In this document: positions 30,862-42,092 of the stretch, one piece after another
Layout: every line of letters begins with the position of its first letter
Position numbering within the stretch: the stretch's first letter is position 1
Assembly: GCA_035578905.1 (NCBI GenBank)
Contig: JAQJVL010000520.1
Coordinates: forward strand, 62,001-126,000
DNA from: Stictocephala bisonia
Lineage: Eukaryota; Arthropoda; Insecta; Hemiptera; Membracidae
Length of the DNA stretch: 64,000 bases
Direction of reading: 5' to 3'
The notes under the pieces: generated by a model
Database searches by the model: none
What the model was told of the DNA's origin: nothing
Seen by the model: only the letters and a program-made list of their open reading frames with translations
Made by a program: the position numbers and the translations under genes

Positions 30862-31340
30862 CAATCATAAAGGCTCTCAAAATGCACCAAGATTACAATC
30901 ATAAAGGCTCTCAATATGCACCAAGATTACAATCATAAAGGCTCTCAATATGCACCAAGATTACAATCATAAATACTCTCAATATGCACCAAGATTACAA
31001 TCATAAAGGCTCTCAATATGCACCAAGATTACAATCATAAAGGCTCTCAATATGCACCAAGATTACAATCATAAAGGCTCTCAATATGCACCAAGATTAC
31101 AATCATAAAGGCTCTCAATATGCACCAAGATTACAATCATAAAGGCTCTCAATATGCACCAAGATTACAATCATAAAGACTCAATATGCACCAAGATTAC
31201 AATCATAAAGGCTCTCAATATGCACCAAGATTACAATCATAAAGGCTCTCAATATGCACCAAGATTACAATCATAAAGGCTCTCAATATGCACCAAGATT
31301 ACAATCATAAAGGCTCTCAATATGCACCAAGATTACAATC
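30862..31340. repeat. 34-bp minisatellite, about 14 copies, next to a splice donor
   Basis: Units are ATTACAATCATAAAGGCTCT followed by CAATATGCACCAAG, nearly perfect, with one shortened unit near 31177. The array starts about 20 bp after the exon B2 donor. The unit is unrelated to the CCCACCC minisatellites. Confidence 0.95.
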
Positions 31341-31450
31341 TGCTTTCACCTAATTGTGATTTCAGTGCTTCTCCTATTGGTTGAAGAGCTGAGCTTTTTT
31401 TAGCATGTTCACTTTTCCCCACCCACTGATGATTTACATGGATGAATTAA

Positions 31451-31682
31451 ATTAACATGTAAAATAGTGTTTGATGGGTTATATATAGTGATGCTTAATA
31501 GGACTTTTGTAGAACTATGGGTGTGTGGAGAAAGGAAATTTAGCAAATTTACTTGGGAAGACATTAACATGTAAAATAGTGTTTGATGGGTTATATATAG
31601 TGATGCTTAATAGGACTTTTGTAGAACTATTGAGTTGGGTATGTGGAGAAAGGAAATTTAGCAAATTTACTTGGGAAGACAT
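31451..31682. repeat. Tandem duplication, about 112-120-bp unit x2
   Basis: ATTAACATGTAAAATAGTGT to ACTTGGGAAGACATT is repeated directly with a small indel (GGGTGTGTGG versus TTGAGTTGGGTATGTGG). Recent and intronic. Confidence 0.95.
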
Positions 31683-32009
31683 TTTTCTTATGAAGAACTT
31701 TAAAGAACCATAAGTAATTGCTGCAGACTCTAGTCCCATTACAATATATGAAAGTTCTGTATAAATGTCATTAAGAATTTTACATTATTTTTATTGAGAT
31801 TATTTTAAGTAAGTAAATATATTTATAATTGGGCCGGGTTGAAAGCGACCTGCGTGATAAATTTAGCTCATATAGGGGTTCCAGTAGCAGAGGGAAAATG
31901 TTCCACCACTCCGTCTCTAGTTGGCGTGAGGGGTAGTCAGTGAAGTGATTAAAATGTAGTGACTACTTAGTAGTAACTAAGTACGACTAAGTACAGTCCC
32001 ATAATATAC

Positions 32010-32045
32010 AGTATAACTGTACGTGTATGGGTGGGCGGGTGGGTT
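32010..32045. repeat. Single unit of the dispersed minisatellite (inverted)
   Basis: AACTGTACGTGTATGGGTGG followed by GCGGGTGGGTTA is one unit of the CACCCATACACGTACAG family on the other strand, at the left edge of the Harbinger region. Confidence 0.7.
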
Positions 32046-32322
32046 ACTTAGTAGTCACTACCTCGGAGTGACAGCTTTATCCCAAATTGGAGTGTCTAAA
32101 CAAATGCTAACACTTCAGAGTTACAATTACCCCGAACCGGAAAAACTGAAGATATATCTTCAAGTAGATACAACTCCAGTGTAGCAGTAACTTCCTTTAA
32201 AGTCTGTACTTGTTTCCCCCACTCTGCGCCGTCGCTGTCTGTCGTGTGATCATCATTCACCTGACAGCTACAGCATAGTTAGTACAGGGTTTAGTAATAT
32301 TTAATTGTTGGATTAATTGTTA

Positions 32323-32880
32323 AATCAGTTGTACACAATAGTACCATGTCTTCATTGGAAGACAAAGGGGACGTTGGCCGTCAACTCGCAGACAGGGCTT
32401 TATTTGTTAAACTGCTGGCAGAAAACAGTGTTTTATTGGAAAAATCTGGATTACCGAAAGTTTTTTCGAAAAAAAGAAAGCGAGGGTAAACATTTTCGCA
32501 ACTTACTTTTAAGCTACAGGCCAAGAAGTTACGCAGTCACAAATGTCCAAAATGTTGCAAAATATGAAAACAAAAATAAAAAAAAAAAATCAGATGTAAA
32601 CGCAATGGGAAACAAAAAAAATTAAATGGAAAGACTGGGAAATGCTCTTTTTGTCATTGTTGGGTGAAACAGACAACCCAGTATTTAACAAAGTACCAGG
32701 AAGTTGTGCAGCAGGAGTGCAACAATCGGATTTAATTAGGAAAAAATTTCATGTAACCAGTCAGAAAAAATCTACCAAAATAAATAAGTCAGAAATGCAA
32801 ATTCTGATGAAATTTATGTAAGACCTAATACCAAAGGTTATTAACCCACGAAATCGAGGAAACTAAAGATTTAACAACTC
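32323..32880 (+). pseudogene. Harbinger accessory (Myb/SANT-like) protein, decayed
   Basis: The plus-strand frames are Lys-rich: KGTLAVNSQTGLYLLNCWQK, then a basic run, then (after a shift) KWKDWEMLFLSLLGETDNPV, CAAGVQQSDLIRKKFHVTS and a Lys/Ser tail. Harbinger elements carry a second DNA-binding gene beside the transposase, and position, orientation and basic character fit it. I cannot identify a definite Myb repeat, so the name is an inference from context. Confidence 0.4.
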
Positions 32881-33042
32881 CTCAATCAACTACAGAGACT
32901 TGTTCTCTTGTAACGATATGAATTGCATAAAATTCAAATTGAAAAAGAAAAGATTCAACTAAAAAAAAGAACGATTTAGCTGAAAAGGAAACACAAACTA
33001 ATGAAATGTCAGAAATTGTTACCTATGACATATTATCATTGT

Positions 33043-33395
33043 AGTTTTAATCTATTTGTATTGTATAAATGAAACCTAAACCTACCATTCCTGTTCCTTG
33101 AGTAAATAAATATAAAAAATATAAAAATAAAAACCAAAAAAGAACTATTAGATAAGAAGTGTACTTGTACACATGGCAATAGACCCTAGTACAGTATACT
33201 GTTGCCCACTGTATCTGTGCATGTTGCTCTTTAGGCAGGTCGGGCAACTGGGCAAGGGACGAGGAGGTGGCACTGAAATACAATGGGCTACAGTACACGG
33301 GGCTTATACGAGTGCCCATATGTCCAACGCCTCAAGGAACAGGATTGGTAGGTTTAGGTTGCATTTATACAATACAAGTAGATTAAAATTACATT
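33043..33395. repeat. Inverted repeat with about 60-bp arms inside the Harbinger
   Basis: The left arm (33043-33103: TAATCTATTTGTATTGTATA ... CATTCCTGTTCCTTGAG) is the inverse of the right arm (33330-33392: CTCAAGGAACAGGATTGGTA ... ATACAATACAAGTAGATTA). The spacer of about 225 bp is GC-richer. Probably a small foldback insertion between the two Harbinger genes. Confidence 0.8.
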
Positions 33396-33497
33396 GATAA
33401 TACATCATAAGAAAAAAGTCAGACATAATGGAAAATAAGTTGCCATATATAACTATGACAATTAGATATAGGTTTAAATAAAAGGCAACATGTCATT

Positions 33498-34616
33498 TCA
33501 CTTGTGTTCACTATGTTGTCTTGTTGCTACACTATCATACATCTCTTCATCTCCTTCTTCAATTATCTCATTTATATCTTCACCATTTCTTCGAAATTTA
33601 AATTGTCTTAGATGTTTAGCAACATTGTGTAGAGCAGCAAAGCATACCACTAGTATTGGTATTCTTTCTAGTGACACTCTAACGCAGTTGCCAAGAATTG
33701 GAAATCTTTTCTTGAACTGCCCAAATACTCTCTCTATTATAACTCTTTTTCTTGCGTGAATGCGATTGAATCTTTGCTGAATATTCTCTTGAGGTGTCTT
33801 GAAAGGTGTAATCAACCACGGAGCGATGCCATAGCCAGAGTCACCAAGCAAACAAGCAGCACCATTATATCGAGAAATTATGTTTTAACATCACTCCTTT
33901 TCTATATTCTTGAATAATGCACCGACCCTGGCCATTCAACAGAAATGTTCGAAAACCTTTCATCTGCGTCACAGGTTGCCTGGACATTAACACTTGCATA
34001 TCCTTTCCGATTGATGTATTCATCACCAAACATGGACAATTTATTTATTTCAATGTGGGTGAAGTCTAATGCCCCTAAAACAGTTGGTAGAATAAAGTGT
34101 GTTTGCCACATAACCTTTGAGTTGTTGATCTCTTGCACTGTGCAAGGAAAATGAATCTAGTTATCAACTTTTTCCAGTATACAACCCATCACATAATTAA
34201 TATTTTTACACACTGTTGAACGGTCAACTCCAATGCCTTCGGCTACTCCGCTCTGGAAGCGTGGGTCAGCAGTGTAACGAAGGAAAATCTTCATAGTTGT
34301 CTTGCGGAGGGTGCTTTCCCACAAGTTTATCACTTTGTGGCAGGAATTCGGATGTTACAAAATCGATATATTTTGTTTCAAAACGCATAAGTTCCTTGCA
34401 CCTGTTTAGCACTCTTATTTCTCGAAACGTTCTTCTCTCCCTTAAACGTATAAACATTGCCATTATGAAGTGGAGTGGCAAATGACAAAGTGTAGTGTGC
34501 CTGTCCCCTGACTCCAAAATAATGAAGTTATAACTACACCTATGTAGATATATCTTCACTTTAATCACATCAAAAGTGGAGTTATAACTAATAAACCGGA
34601 AAAAAAGAAAGTACAA
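33498..34616 (-). pseudogene. Harbinger transposase (DDE_Tnp_4), frameshifted
   Basis: The minus-strand frames read in order. The N-terminal part includes RRTFREIRVLNRCKELMRFE. The core has VLGALDFTHIEI (first Asp), a NRKGYASVNVQATCDADERF region and WPGSVHYSRI. After a break it reads LGDSGYGIAPWLITPFKTP, FNRIHARKRVIIERVFGQFK and RFPILGN. The Asp of GDSGY and the Glu of IIER are separated by 35 residues, the usual Harbinger D-x35-E spacing. In the conserved PGSxHD motif the Asp is Tyr here. Frame breaks at about 33870-33900 and 34150-34260 also inactivate it. Confidence 0.8.
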
Positions 34617-34690
34617 CTATGGGGTAGAACTACCTTTTTAATCACACCAAGTGAAGGTATAACTTCATAAATGTGAAGTGGGAGCATAAT

Positions 34691-35802
34691 CACTGGTAAA
34701 ATTGTGGTGGGTTATGATGCCCGTGGCACTTCATCCCCTTCGTTCTCATTATTTGTAGGTTATGTTAACGGTAGTAGAGAAAACGGCTTGAATTATAAAG
34801 TCAATATAATATAGCCATAATTTTGTGTATTGTCATTTTTGTAGTTATTATAAATCATATTGAAATTGGATAGTAAGTTCTTGCTCTACTTATACAGTTA
34901 GCAAAGCACGCTTTTTTTATTGGATACAAAGTAATAGTAAATAAAACATAATGAAAATAGTGATAAATATTATTTCAGTTTGAAGGTAGGTCACTGAACA
35001 TATCAATCACATTACAGGTATTTCAAATATATATATTTAAAACACAATAATATAGCATATCAAATTATAATTTAACCTCAATATAACTGGGTAATAACAA
35101 CAAACCACCCTACATCAGCTGATTCCATACTCCTATCACAGTGCCTTATCCCCCTATGCCAAGTTCCAGCTGTACTAGATTCCAGTTCCCACCACGTGCC
35201 TTGCCTACCAATGGTCACCTAGTATTATGACTTAGTATGCGGAGCTTCCCACAGCGTATCCATGACAACGAAATGTTAAAGTGGCATGTTGGTTCAGTGG
35301 TGTGAGAAAACTTATTCGCTGTCTCACTTTAATGACTAGCTTTGTCTCTCTCACACAGGTTCTTTAATAAGGTCGCAATCAAAGAAGCCGAACTGTAAAT
35401 ATAGTATTTTACTGCTGTTTTAGATTTTGTAATAATCTTATTTAATGATCTGCAAAGCATACTTTAAAAGGCTTCCACATTTATTTATGTTATACACAAA
35501 AATTTTGGTTTAAACTAACCATGTCAATTAATTGAATATGTTTATAACCAGCGTTATGAACATTAAATGGTTAGTCAGGGAAAGAGTCTAAATGAATTTC
35601 ATGAAAAAGAAATTCTTGGATTTTTCATAATTCTTTTATCCATTTATGAAATAATTTTTTTCGAAGTTTGAAATTGCTGACAATAATGAATCTAATGTAA
35701 TTATTTAGTGAAATCCTAAAAACAAAAACTTTGTGTACCTCTTATGTACTTTATAAGTTAATGAATGGAAAGCAAAGTTAAACCATAGCAGTTTATTTTC
35801 AG
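34691..35802. other. Intron before exon C2, no feature seen
   Basis: A moderately GC-richer stretch at 35100-35300 has no coding or terminal-repeat signal. The rest is AT-rich. Confidence 0.5.
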
Positions 35803-35881
35803 ATACCCGGATGCAGCTGCAACTATTAAAGAAAATCAAGTGAAAGTTGAACTAGTCAAGATTCGTCGATATGTTATATGT
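35803..35881 (+). CDS. FLYWCH-cassette gene, exon C2 (helix after finger 2)
   Basis: The acceptor GTTTATTTTCAG ends at 35802 and the donor is GTATGT at 35882. Phase 2 in, phase 0 out. After the split Lys codon it reads YPDAAATIKENQVKVELVKI then RRYVIC. It is 79 bp, the same length as C3, and aligns with C1 (DPEGAALISEEDIKNLVERL) at P-x-x-A-A and the following amphipathic helix. Confidence 0.7.
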
Positions 35882-36059
35882 GTATGTAAACATTCTATTT
35901 GTATATTAAATATTTACTCAATGTTTGAATAAGACATTTCAGTGCATTCATGTAAACTATCACATAGTTAATAAATTTTAAATCTATCACACCACAGATA
36001 TATATTGATTTGAAAAAAAAAACAATAAAATAAAATTAAGCTTAAAACTCATTTAAGCT

Positions 36060-36285
36060 TTTCTGCAGTCCAAATTTATTTATGAGTGGATTGTTGCTTA
36101 TTATTTTTTGAAGTGTTCAAAATGTCAGTATTGGATCCACGGTCCAGGGGGAGGATACGACTTAACTGTCCAAATGGAGGAACTGTCTTTTGTTGAAAAG
36201 ATAATTAGTAGAAAGTGTCTTTGTCCTTTTGGAATGTGGAAAATGTTACAGTCAGTGAACCAGATAATTTCTTGTTGAACTTTTT
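36060..36285 (+). other. Unassigned open frame with CxxC
   Basis: An open plus-strand frame contains FLKCSKCQYWIHGPGGGYDL and later SRKCLCPFGMW, ending at a TGA at about 36280. Possible Cys ligands and good composition suggest old coding DNA, perhaps a transposase fragment, but I do not recognise it. It has a usable acceptor (TTTTCTGCAG) but no donor. Confidence 0.3.
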
Positions 36286-36658
36286 AACCCTTCTCGTGCG
36301 TAAATTATTTTACCCTATTTTAAAGTAACGCTTAATTATGTTAAAAAATAAATTTCCATGAAAGGTGGTTAGTTTTTTTTTTAGTTTTAGTACCATAAAG
36401 GAACATAAAAAAGACAAAGATTTATATTTAAAATTTAAAGTATAATTTGATGCAATTTTAGTGTAGATGTACAATTATTTTGAAAAGTAAAAATATACAA
36501 AAGTTTTAACAACTTAGTTGAAACCAATAAACATTACCTGTTTGTTGTTTTCAACAACAAACAGGTGTTCAGTTATTATGATACAATAATAACTAGGGAT
36601 GGGTCGGTCCCTAAAGTCGGTTCTATCAGTTATTGACCAAAGAACTGGAACTAAGAAC

Positions 36659-37921
36659 TAGGGGTGTGCGAGTAGTGATTTTTGAGCTCGTCGAGTCGAG
36701 TAGTTGGCATTTTTTCGAGTATCGAGTATTTTCGAGCGAGTATTTATAGAAGGATTTCCTGTTCACCCAAGACAACTGTATAAGGCAGACACCATCCTAA
36801 GTCTATGTTAAGTTTTGCCAGATTCGTAAATATATAAATCTAAACTGAACACAATAATTTTGATTTGTTGTTTGTAACTGTAACATTTGATAAATAAAAC
36901 TTGTTACTTCCTGCCTTGCTACATTTTTATGTGGCATTATTTATTTAACCTTTTTTCATAACTAATATTATGTAAGAAATAAGAAAGGATATTATTTAAT
37001 TGAAACAACGTGGATTATAAAGATTTAATCTGTTCACTCATATCACAGATCAGATTTACTATGCAAGCCAATTATACTGTTTCACAGCCGTCCGATATGT
37101 TTATCTGGTGGTTCAGGTCAAAGTGTACCGTGAAAAGGTACACTTTGCGAAGCTTGTTGGCAAAAGCTGCATCCAACCAAACTGATGCTAAAATTCAGGC
37201 GTCATCGCCAAATGCAGTCATTTGCTTTCAGAATTGCCTCCTCTCAACAAAAAATTGATTGTTTACATGCAAAGAAGAGTGGATCTGTATTCTGTGGGTA
37301 TTTAATTCAGTAATAACAATGTAACAACTAACCGAAAATAAACTCTGAATTATGTAAGTCGCTTAGGTTGAATTAGTTTTTAAATTATGATTGGTAATGA
37401 AATGTGTGCAATTTGAAACTACTTCGATACATGAGGCTACATTGAACAACAGATAAATAATTATTTCATAACGTAAAATTCATGAAAACCTGGTGTAATC
37501 GAATGAAAACCATAGACGTTGTCAGCTAATATAATAGGTCTGGCCGATATTGGTTACGAGATGCAGTCTGAAATATCAACTAAGTGCTAACTAGTGGTAT
37601 AGTGAAGTTTTTGGGCAGCTAAATTATAAACTTAAGAATAAAAAACGAGACGTTTGATAAGGCTTCGGTTCAATAAAAACTATTTTCCGAATCTCTAAAT
37701 ATGTAGTATTTTGTTTAGAAAAGGTCTTCCAACATGTTTCTCAATTAACTTGATTTGTGATTGTTATAAAGTTTACATCGACGTCAATGTTAACAGGAAC
37801 CGTTGTCTAACCTAGTCAGAAAACCGTTCAACAATTTGACAGGAAGATTGTAGGCGCAAATATTACACACAGTTTTGGTGATCTAAGGTGTTTTCAGAAT
37901 AATAATTAATTGATGTTCGCC

Positions 37922-37967
<46 letters not shown>

Positions 37968-38878
37968 TGACGGAAAATAAATCAATAATGTTGTGACAGA
38001 CGCTGCTAGAACGTCATTACCATATTTTATATGGTATGATATTGTATTTTCTTACGTTAAATCATCGGACAATTCCCTGCACAGATTAAAAAACATACTA
38101 GACATCAATTGGCTCACGACAAATATACGATGATAATTTCAGTTCCGAAAAGGAGCTAAACGGTTCCTTGCACGTACGTATACTACAATCGAGATGAACT
38201 TTCGCCTAGAAAAGATGGGAATTTCGATTCTTGGGATTTCAATAGACATGTTTTCGGGACCCTTTTGATTGAACAGTATTATTGATATGAACGAAAATAT
38301 GCATAATTTCCACGGCGTACAGATCATTAGATTTGTATTGCTAACAGGTCTTTTTGAGCATCGAACTAGATCTCTCATCCCCTTACTTGGGCCATAAAGA
38401 CACTAACCAGCAGTAATGTTTTATTCATGCTATTTTAGGTTAGGTTACTAGTGAATAGTAGACTCTACAACCAACATGTGTGATCGCTACTACGGTAAAT
38501 ATTTACAGTGATCGCTACCTTCCCCTCTGTTGTTCACTTTGAATTGAACTAGTTTAAATCATAATGAATGAACTCGTTCACTACGCCGACTAGTTCATTT
38601 GACTGTTGTCGTGTACTACCTATTCTTAGCAGTATTGTTTAGTTCATAATTATGCGTACCAAACTGATAATGTATGATTAAGGGTAAAATAAAACACAAG
38701 GAAGCGCACATTTTTTATTCATAACTTATAAAACTGTTTACTCTTAAAACTAAATTAAGATGTAAATCTCATATTTTGTGAAATACAACGACTCGATCGA
38801 ACTTCGAGTATTTTCAGAAGCTTCGAGCCGAGTTCGAGTATTAAAATACTCGAAGTTTCGAGTACTCGCACACCCCTA
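36659..38878. mobile_element. Inner hAT element, 2,220 bp, perfect 8-bp duplication
   Basis: The termini are inverted TAGGGGTGTGCGAGTA, with CTAAGAAC duplicated on each side (36651-36658 and 38879-38886). Subterminal CGAGTA/TCGAG words are dense at both ends. It carries a (TA)n tract at 37925-37963 and a repeat shared with 46.9 kb. No recognised transposase frame, so non-autonomous. Confidence 0.92.
38432..38600. repeat. Repeat shared with 46915-47090, inside the inner hAT
   Basis: TTTTAGGTTAGGTTACTAGTG and later TTCACTTTGAATTGAACTAG, AAATCATAATGAATGAACTCGTT occur in both places in the same order and orientation with 80-90% similarity by eye. It looks like the end of a further hAT-like family (GAACTAGTT...TTCATT words). 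Confidence 0.75.
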
Positions 38879-40578
38879 CTAAGAACTAATGAGAAAATCT
38901 CAGTTCTGAGGTTCTGATTCTAGAAAACCGTAAATGGAGAGATGGCTTTCATATCAGAAATGTTTCAGGTGTGAAAAATGCTGATAAACAGAACAATCAA
39001 ACGACGTCGGGCCACAAGATCTTTAATATCTGCCTGAAGAAAGCCACTTCCTTATCAGTATGTGATTTGGTCATTAGATAAACAAAATATCTAAGTCAGA
39101 AAATATTCGCCCATAGTCTGGCCACTTCCTTATCAGCATGTGAAAAGAGACAGATAACATTAATGAATAGGAATTCACACGCTAAGGCAGTGAATTAAAG
39201 CCATTCACTTTTTATCTTTATTTTATTTTATTTTATTTTTACATATTTATATATAAGAGTCCAGTCTTCCTTTCCGCCTGTTTATCGCCCCTTTCTTATT
39301 ATTCCTGTCTGATAAAAAACACCTTGTGGACACATTCCATTCTGTTTACAACTCATCTAACATTCTGAAATTAATTATGCTTCTTGTTTTATTGTGAATT
39401 TTGAAAAATAAAAGGTTTTTATGATGAACTTAAGATATTAGGGTTTTTTATCTAGACTTGTAACGAATAAACAATGCATACAAAACCTAGGGAATTGGAT
39501 TGAAAAATAAATATTTAAGATTAATATTGTGTCAAAACTAAACAAAATGAGCATTTTTATTAAAATAGTTAAATTTTATTTTAATAATTTTTTTCTTTTT
39601 ACAAAGTCTTAAATTGGATTAATGTTTAAAGGATTGAGGTTTTAAATTGCATTGACATAACATTTACTGACCCAAAATAGTTTATTATTTCTTAAATTTA
39701 AAATAAAATGTATACTGTAATTTTTTAAAAACATTTATGGTATTATTGGCTGTATATTTTTTTATGAATGTGAGTAGCATTTATATTCTTAGTTCAGTAT
39801 TATCACTGATTGAGAAAAGAACCAATAGTTAGTAAAAATAGTTTTTTTCAATAGTTAATAAACATTTTTTAAATTAATTGTATTATTATTTGTTTTTGCT
39901 GTTTATTTTTGACATACTACAATTACATCAACCTCTTAATTTTAGTAAATTGGTAATTTCAATCAATTGTTGTGATTTGTTTTTGAATAAGTATTATTAC
40001 TAAACCAGACCTAAAATGGCAGGTTATTTTTTAATTTTCTCCAGGCTTATAAGTTTTGTAATTTCCTTAAGGTAAATTTCAATTGCATACTAATTTGAGC
40101 ATTAAATTCCATTTAGCTAAATTGTATACTTTTTAAAATTTTAAGTAAATACTTTCTTTGTGCAAAAAAATGTAAACAATCATACCCTGAGAATAAATAA
40201 AATGTTACCAATTCTCTAGTTATTGGAAATATTGAATATCATTCATTTTATAGGTTTTTAGAGTGTATTATACTTCATATTGGAGAAATCACCAAAATAC
40301 TATACACTGTTTTTACTGACTGATTCCACATTGATTAACTGGCATAAAGATATTAGAAAAATTTTCTGAGGCATTCTCAAAAAGTACTCAGAACTGGGAA
40401 CCAAGAACCGATTTCAGTAAAGAACCGAACGGGAACCGAAAAAAAATGGAACCGACCCATCACTAATAATAACTACACTAATATAATTGAAAATTATAAA
40501 ACAAAATAAGGACGATAAGTGATAAAAACAATGTTATAGGGTGGAGTGACAGACTAAGGATATATTCGTTTTATGTGT

Positions 40579-40655
40579 GTGCAGTGGCAGGAGACAGTAG
40601 CATTACTGTCCTCCCATGCACGCTCTGATTGGCTGCTCCGCCCATTTTCATTCAT
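40579..40655 (+). promoter_or_regulatory. Hairpin plus CCAAT- and GC-box-like words
   Basis: GTGCAGTGGCAGGAGACAGTA folds on TACTGTCCTCCCATGCAC around a short loop. Immediately after come GATTGGCTG (inverted CCAAT) and CCGCCC (GC-box core). This cluster stands out in AT-rich intron, 230 bp before linker exon D2. It could be an alternative promoter or only a repeat fragment. No TATA box or start site is evident. Confidence 0.3.
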
Positions 40656-40886
40656 AGATAATTTACATTTTTGATAGGCTGAGGGAGTTAGCTAAAGACA
40701 TGTATAAGTTTTTGCTGCACTCTAGTAGAGTTTTTGGAACCATCCTTTTTTTCTATCAACAGAATATTTCATTTGGGATGTATTTGTTAACCGCCTTTGA
40801 AGCAAAGTTGAGGCTGGATTTAATATGTGTTTACCACGTATAAAGGGATAATTTTATATTGTGATACCTTTTTGTTTATTTTTCAG

Positions 40887-40946
40887 CAAATGGGGATTTC
40901 AGCTGAAGGTGATGATGTCGATAATAGAGAGATATATCCAGAACTG
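40887..40946 (+). CDS. FLYWCH-cassette gene, linker exon D2 (20 codons)
   Basis: The acceptor TTTTTGTTTATTTTTCAG ends at 40886 and the donor is GTAAGG at 40947. Phase 0/0. It encodes QMGISAEGDDVDNREIYPEL, an acidic linker between module 2 and module 3. It joins C2 and A3 without changing frame, like linker exons 6345, 7963 and 63789. There is no domain, so support comes from splice signals and phase. Confidence 0.6.
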
Positions 40947-41756
40947 GTAAGGGTATAGATCTAATGTAGTTAAATGTTGTATAAAATTGAACAATTTATT
41001 AGAATTCTAACCAAAGAGCCCAAAAGGCTTTGTTAAGCTTTATTTATAATAAAATATGATTTTTGTTTATAGATTGCTTCGGCAAAGTAAGTTTTTCATA
41101 TTTAAATCAGGCAATACAAAATGGGCCCTATCCTAATTTTTGTGATGCTCTTTTTTTGACATAGGAAAGGAAAACACGGTTTTCATATAAGTCGTAACAT
41201 TATTCTTTTTAGGCATGAGGAGAATTTAGGCTATTTGGATCTTTGGAATTTACCTTAGAGCCTCTGTGAGTAGATTTATTTCTAAAATAACCTATACAAA
41301 TCACATTTACTTTAATGTGATAGTTTTGCTAGAAACTCTAAAAAAGATGTGTAACAAGGTAATTTTAAGTTTATGTTTTAATATCCTTGACTCTAATTTA
41401 TTTTATTATGTCAGAAATAAGTTATAAAAATTCTAGGGTACGTTAGAAGTTACATTTTTAAACAGCTCCAGAAGCCTCTCTAAAATTATTTTATATATGT
41501 ATTGAAATGCTTACTGATATTCATATAAGCATTCAAAAATCTTACAGTAATGTTTAGAATTTTTTTATTGTTTGTCATATCGATAATAATGTTCTCTTTA
41601 CTAACCAACTTGCTATCTCTGCTTTGTGCTGACACATGGAAGAAATATATTTAAAACATTATTTAATTCCTTTTTAACAATTTCATTTCCAGTTGAGTCC
41701 TCAGTCCAGTTGGGCTGCCAAATGTTTTATTTCAAATTAACTAAGTGCAAGAAAGT

Positions 41757-42092
41757 GGTCTGCAGTAGCAGAGTGGCCCAATTAATTCTGACCAGTAGCT
41801 TTAGGAACGCAATTGCAATAATTTTTTTAAGAGAATGTTTAAACAGCTAGTTTACAACAAATAATTTACTAAAAACTGAAACTTCCGGTAACGACAGCGT
41901 CAAGTTGTTGGTTACAATGTTTACATCACCAAACGTTTTGTCTAAGCTGTGATGTGGCAACTAATATCAGGAGAGTCAGAGATACCACTTAGGATGCCAC
42001 ATCTGAGAACAGGCAAAATGTGTTTGGTGATGTGAATATTGTAAATAGCACCCTGAGGTTGTTGTTACCGAAAGCTTAGTTTTTAGTAATGA
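41757..42092. repeat. Foldback repeat, copy 1 (with tRNA-like A box)
   Basis: It begins GTCTGCAGTAGCAGAGTGGCC, where TAGCAGAGTGG fits a pol III A box. From 41863 an arm (ACTAAAAACTGAAACTTCCG ... CACCAAACGTTTTGTC) is matched by an inverted arm ending at about 42092 (GACAAAAC-like ... CGAAAGCTTAGTTTTTAGTA). A related copy lies at 47480-47700. Confidence 0.7.

Larger units (their letters stand above)
32080..34690. mobile_element. Harbinger (PIF) element, borders approximate
   Basis: There are two coding blocks, a plus-strand ORF and a minus-strand DDE_Tnp_4-type transposase, the usual Harbinger pair. The outer regions share inverted similarity (GAAGATATATCT(T/A)CA at about 32150 and, inverted, about 34540; AACCGGAAAAA near both). 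I could not fix the terminal repeats or the 3-bp duplication exactly. Confidence 0.65.
36594..40465. mobile_element. Outer hAT element, perfect 8-bp duplication, split by a second hAT
   Basis: The termini are TAGGGATGGGTCGGTCC and, inverted, TAGTGATGGGTCGGTTCC. ATAATAAC lies immediately outside both ends (36586-36593 and 40466-40473). Without the inner element it would be about 1.65 kb. Subterminal GAACC/AAGAACCG words accumulate near both ends. No transposase recognised. Confidence 0.88.

Noticed and set aside
36289..36304. TTAACCCTTCTCGTGCG as a piggyBac-type left end (also 42548, 48486 and GGGTTAA at 4662)
   Set aside because: No matching inverted end with TTAA was found within a reasonable distance, and four-base TTAA plus CCC is common by chance in AT-rich DNA.
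41212..41262. Possible exon bounded by TTTTTAG and GTGAGT
   Set aside because: All three phases contain a stop inside the 50-bp interval.
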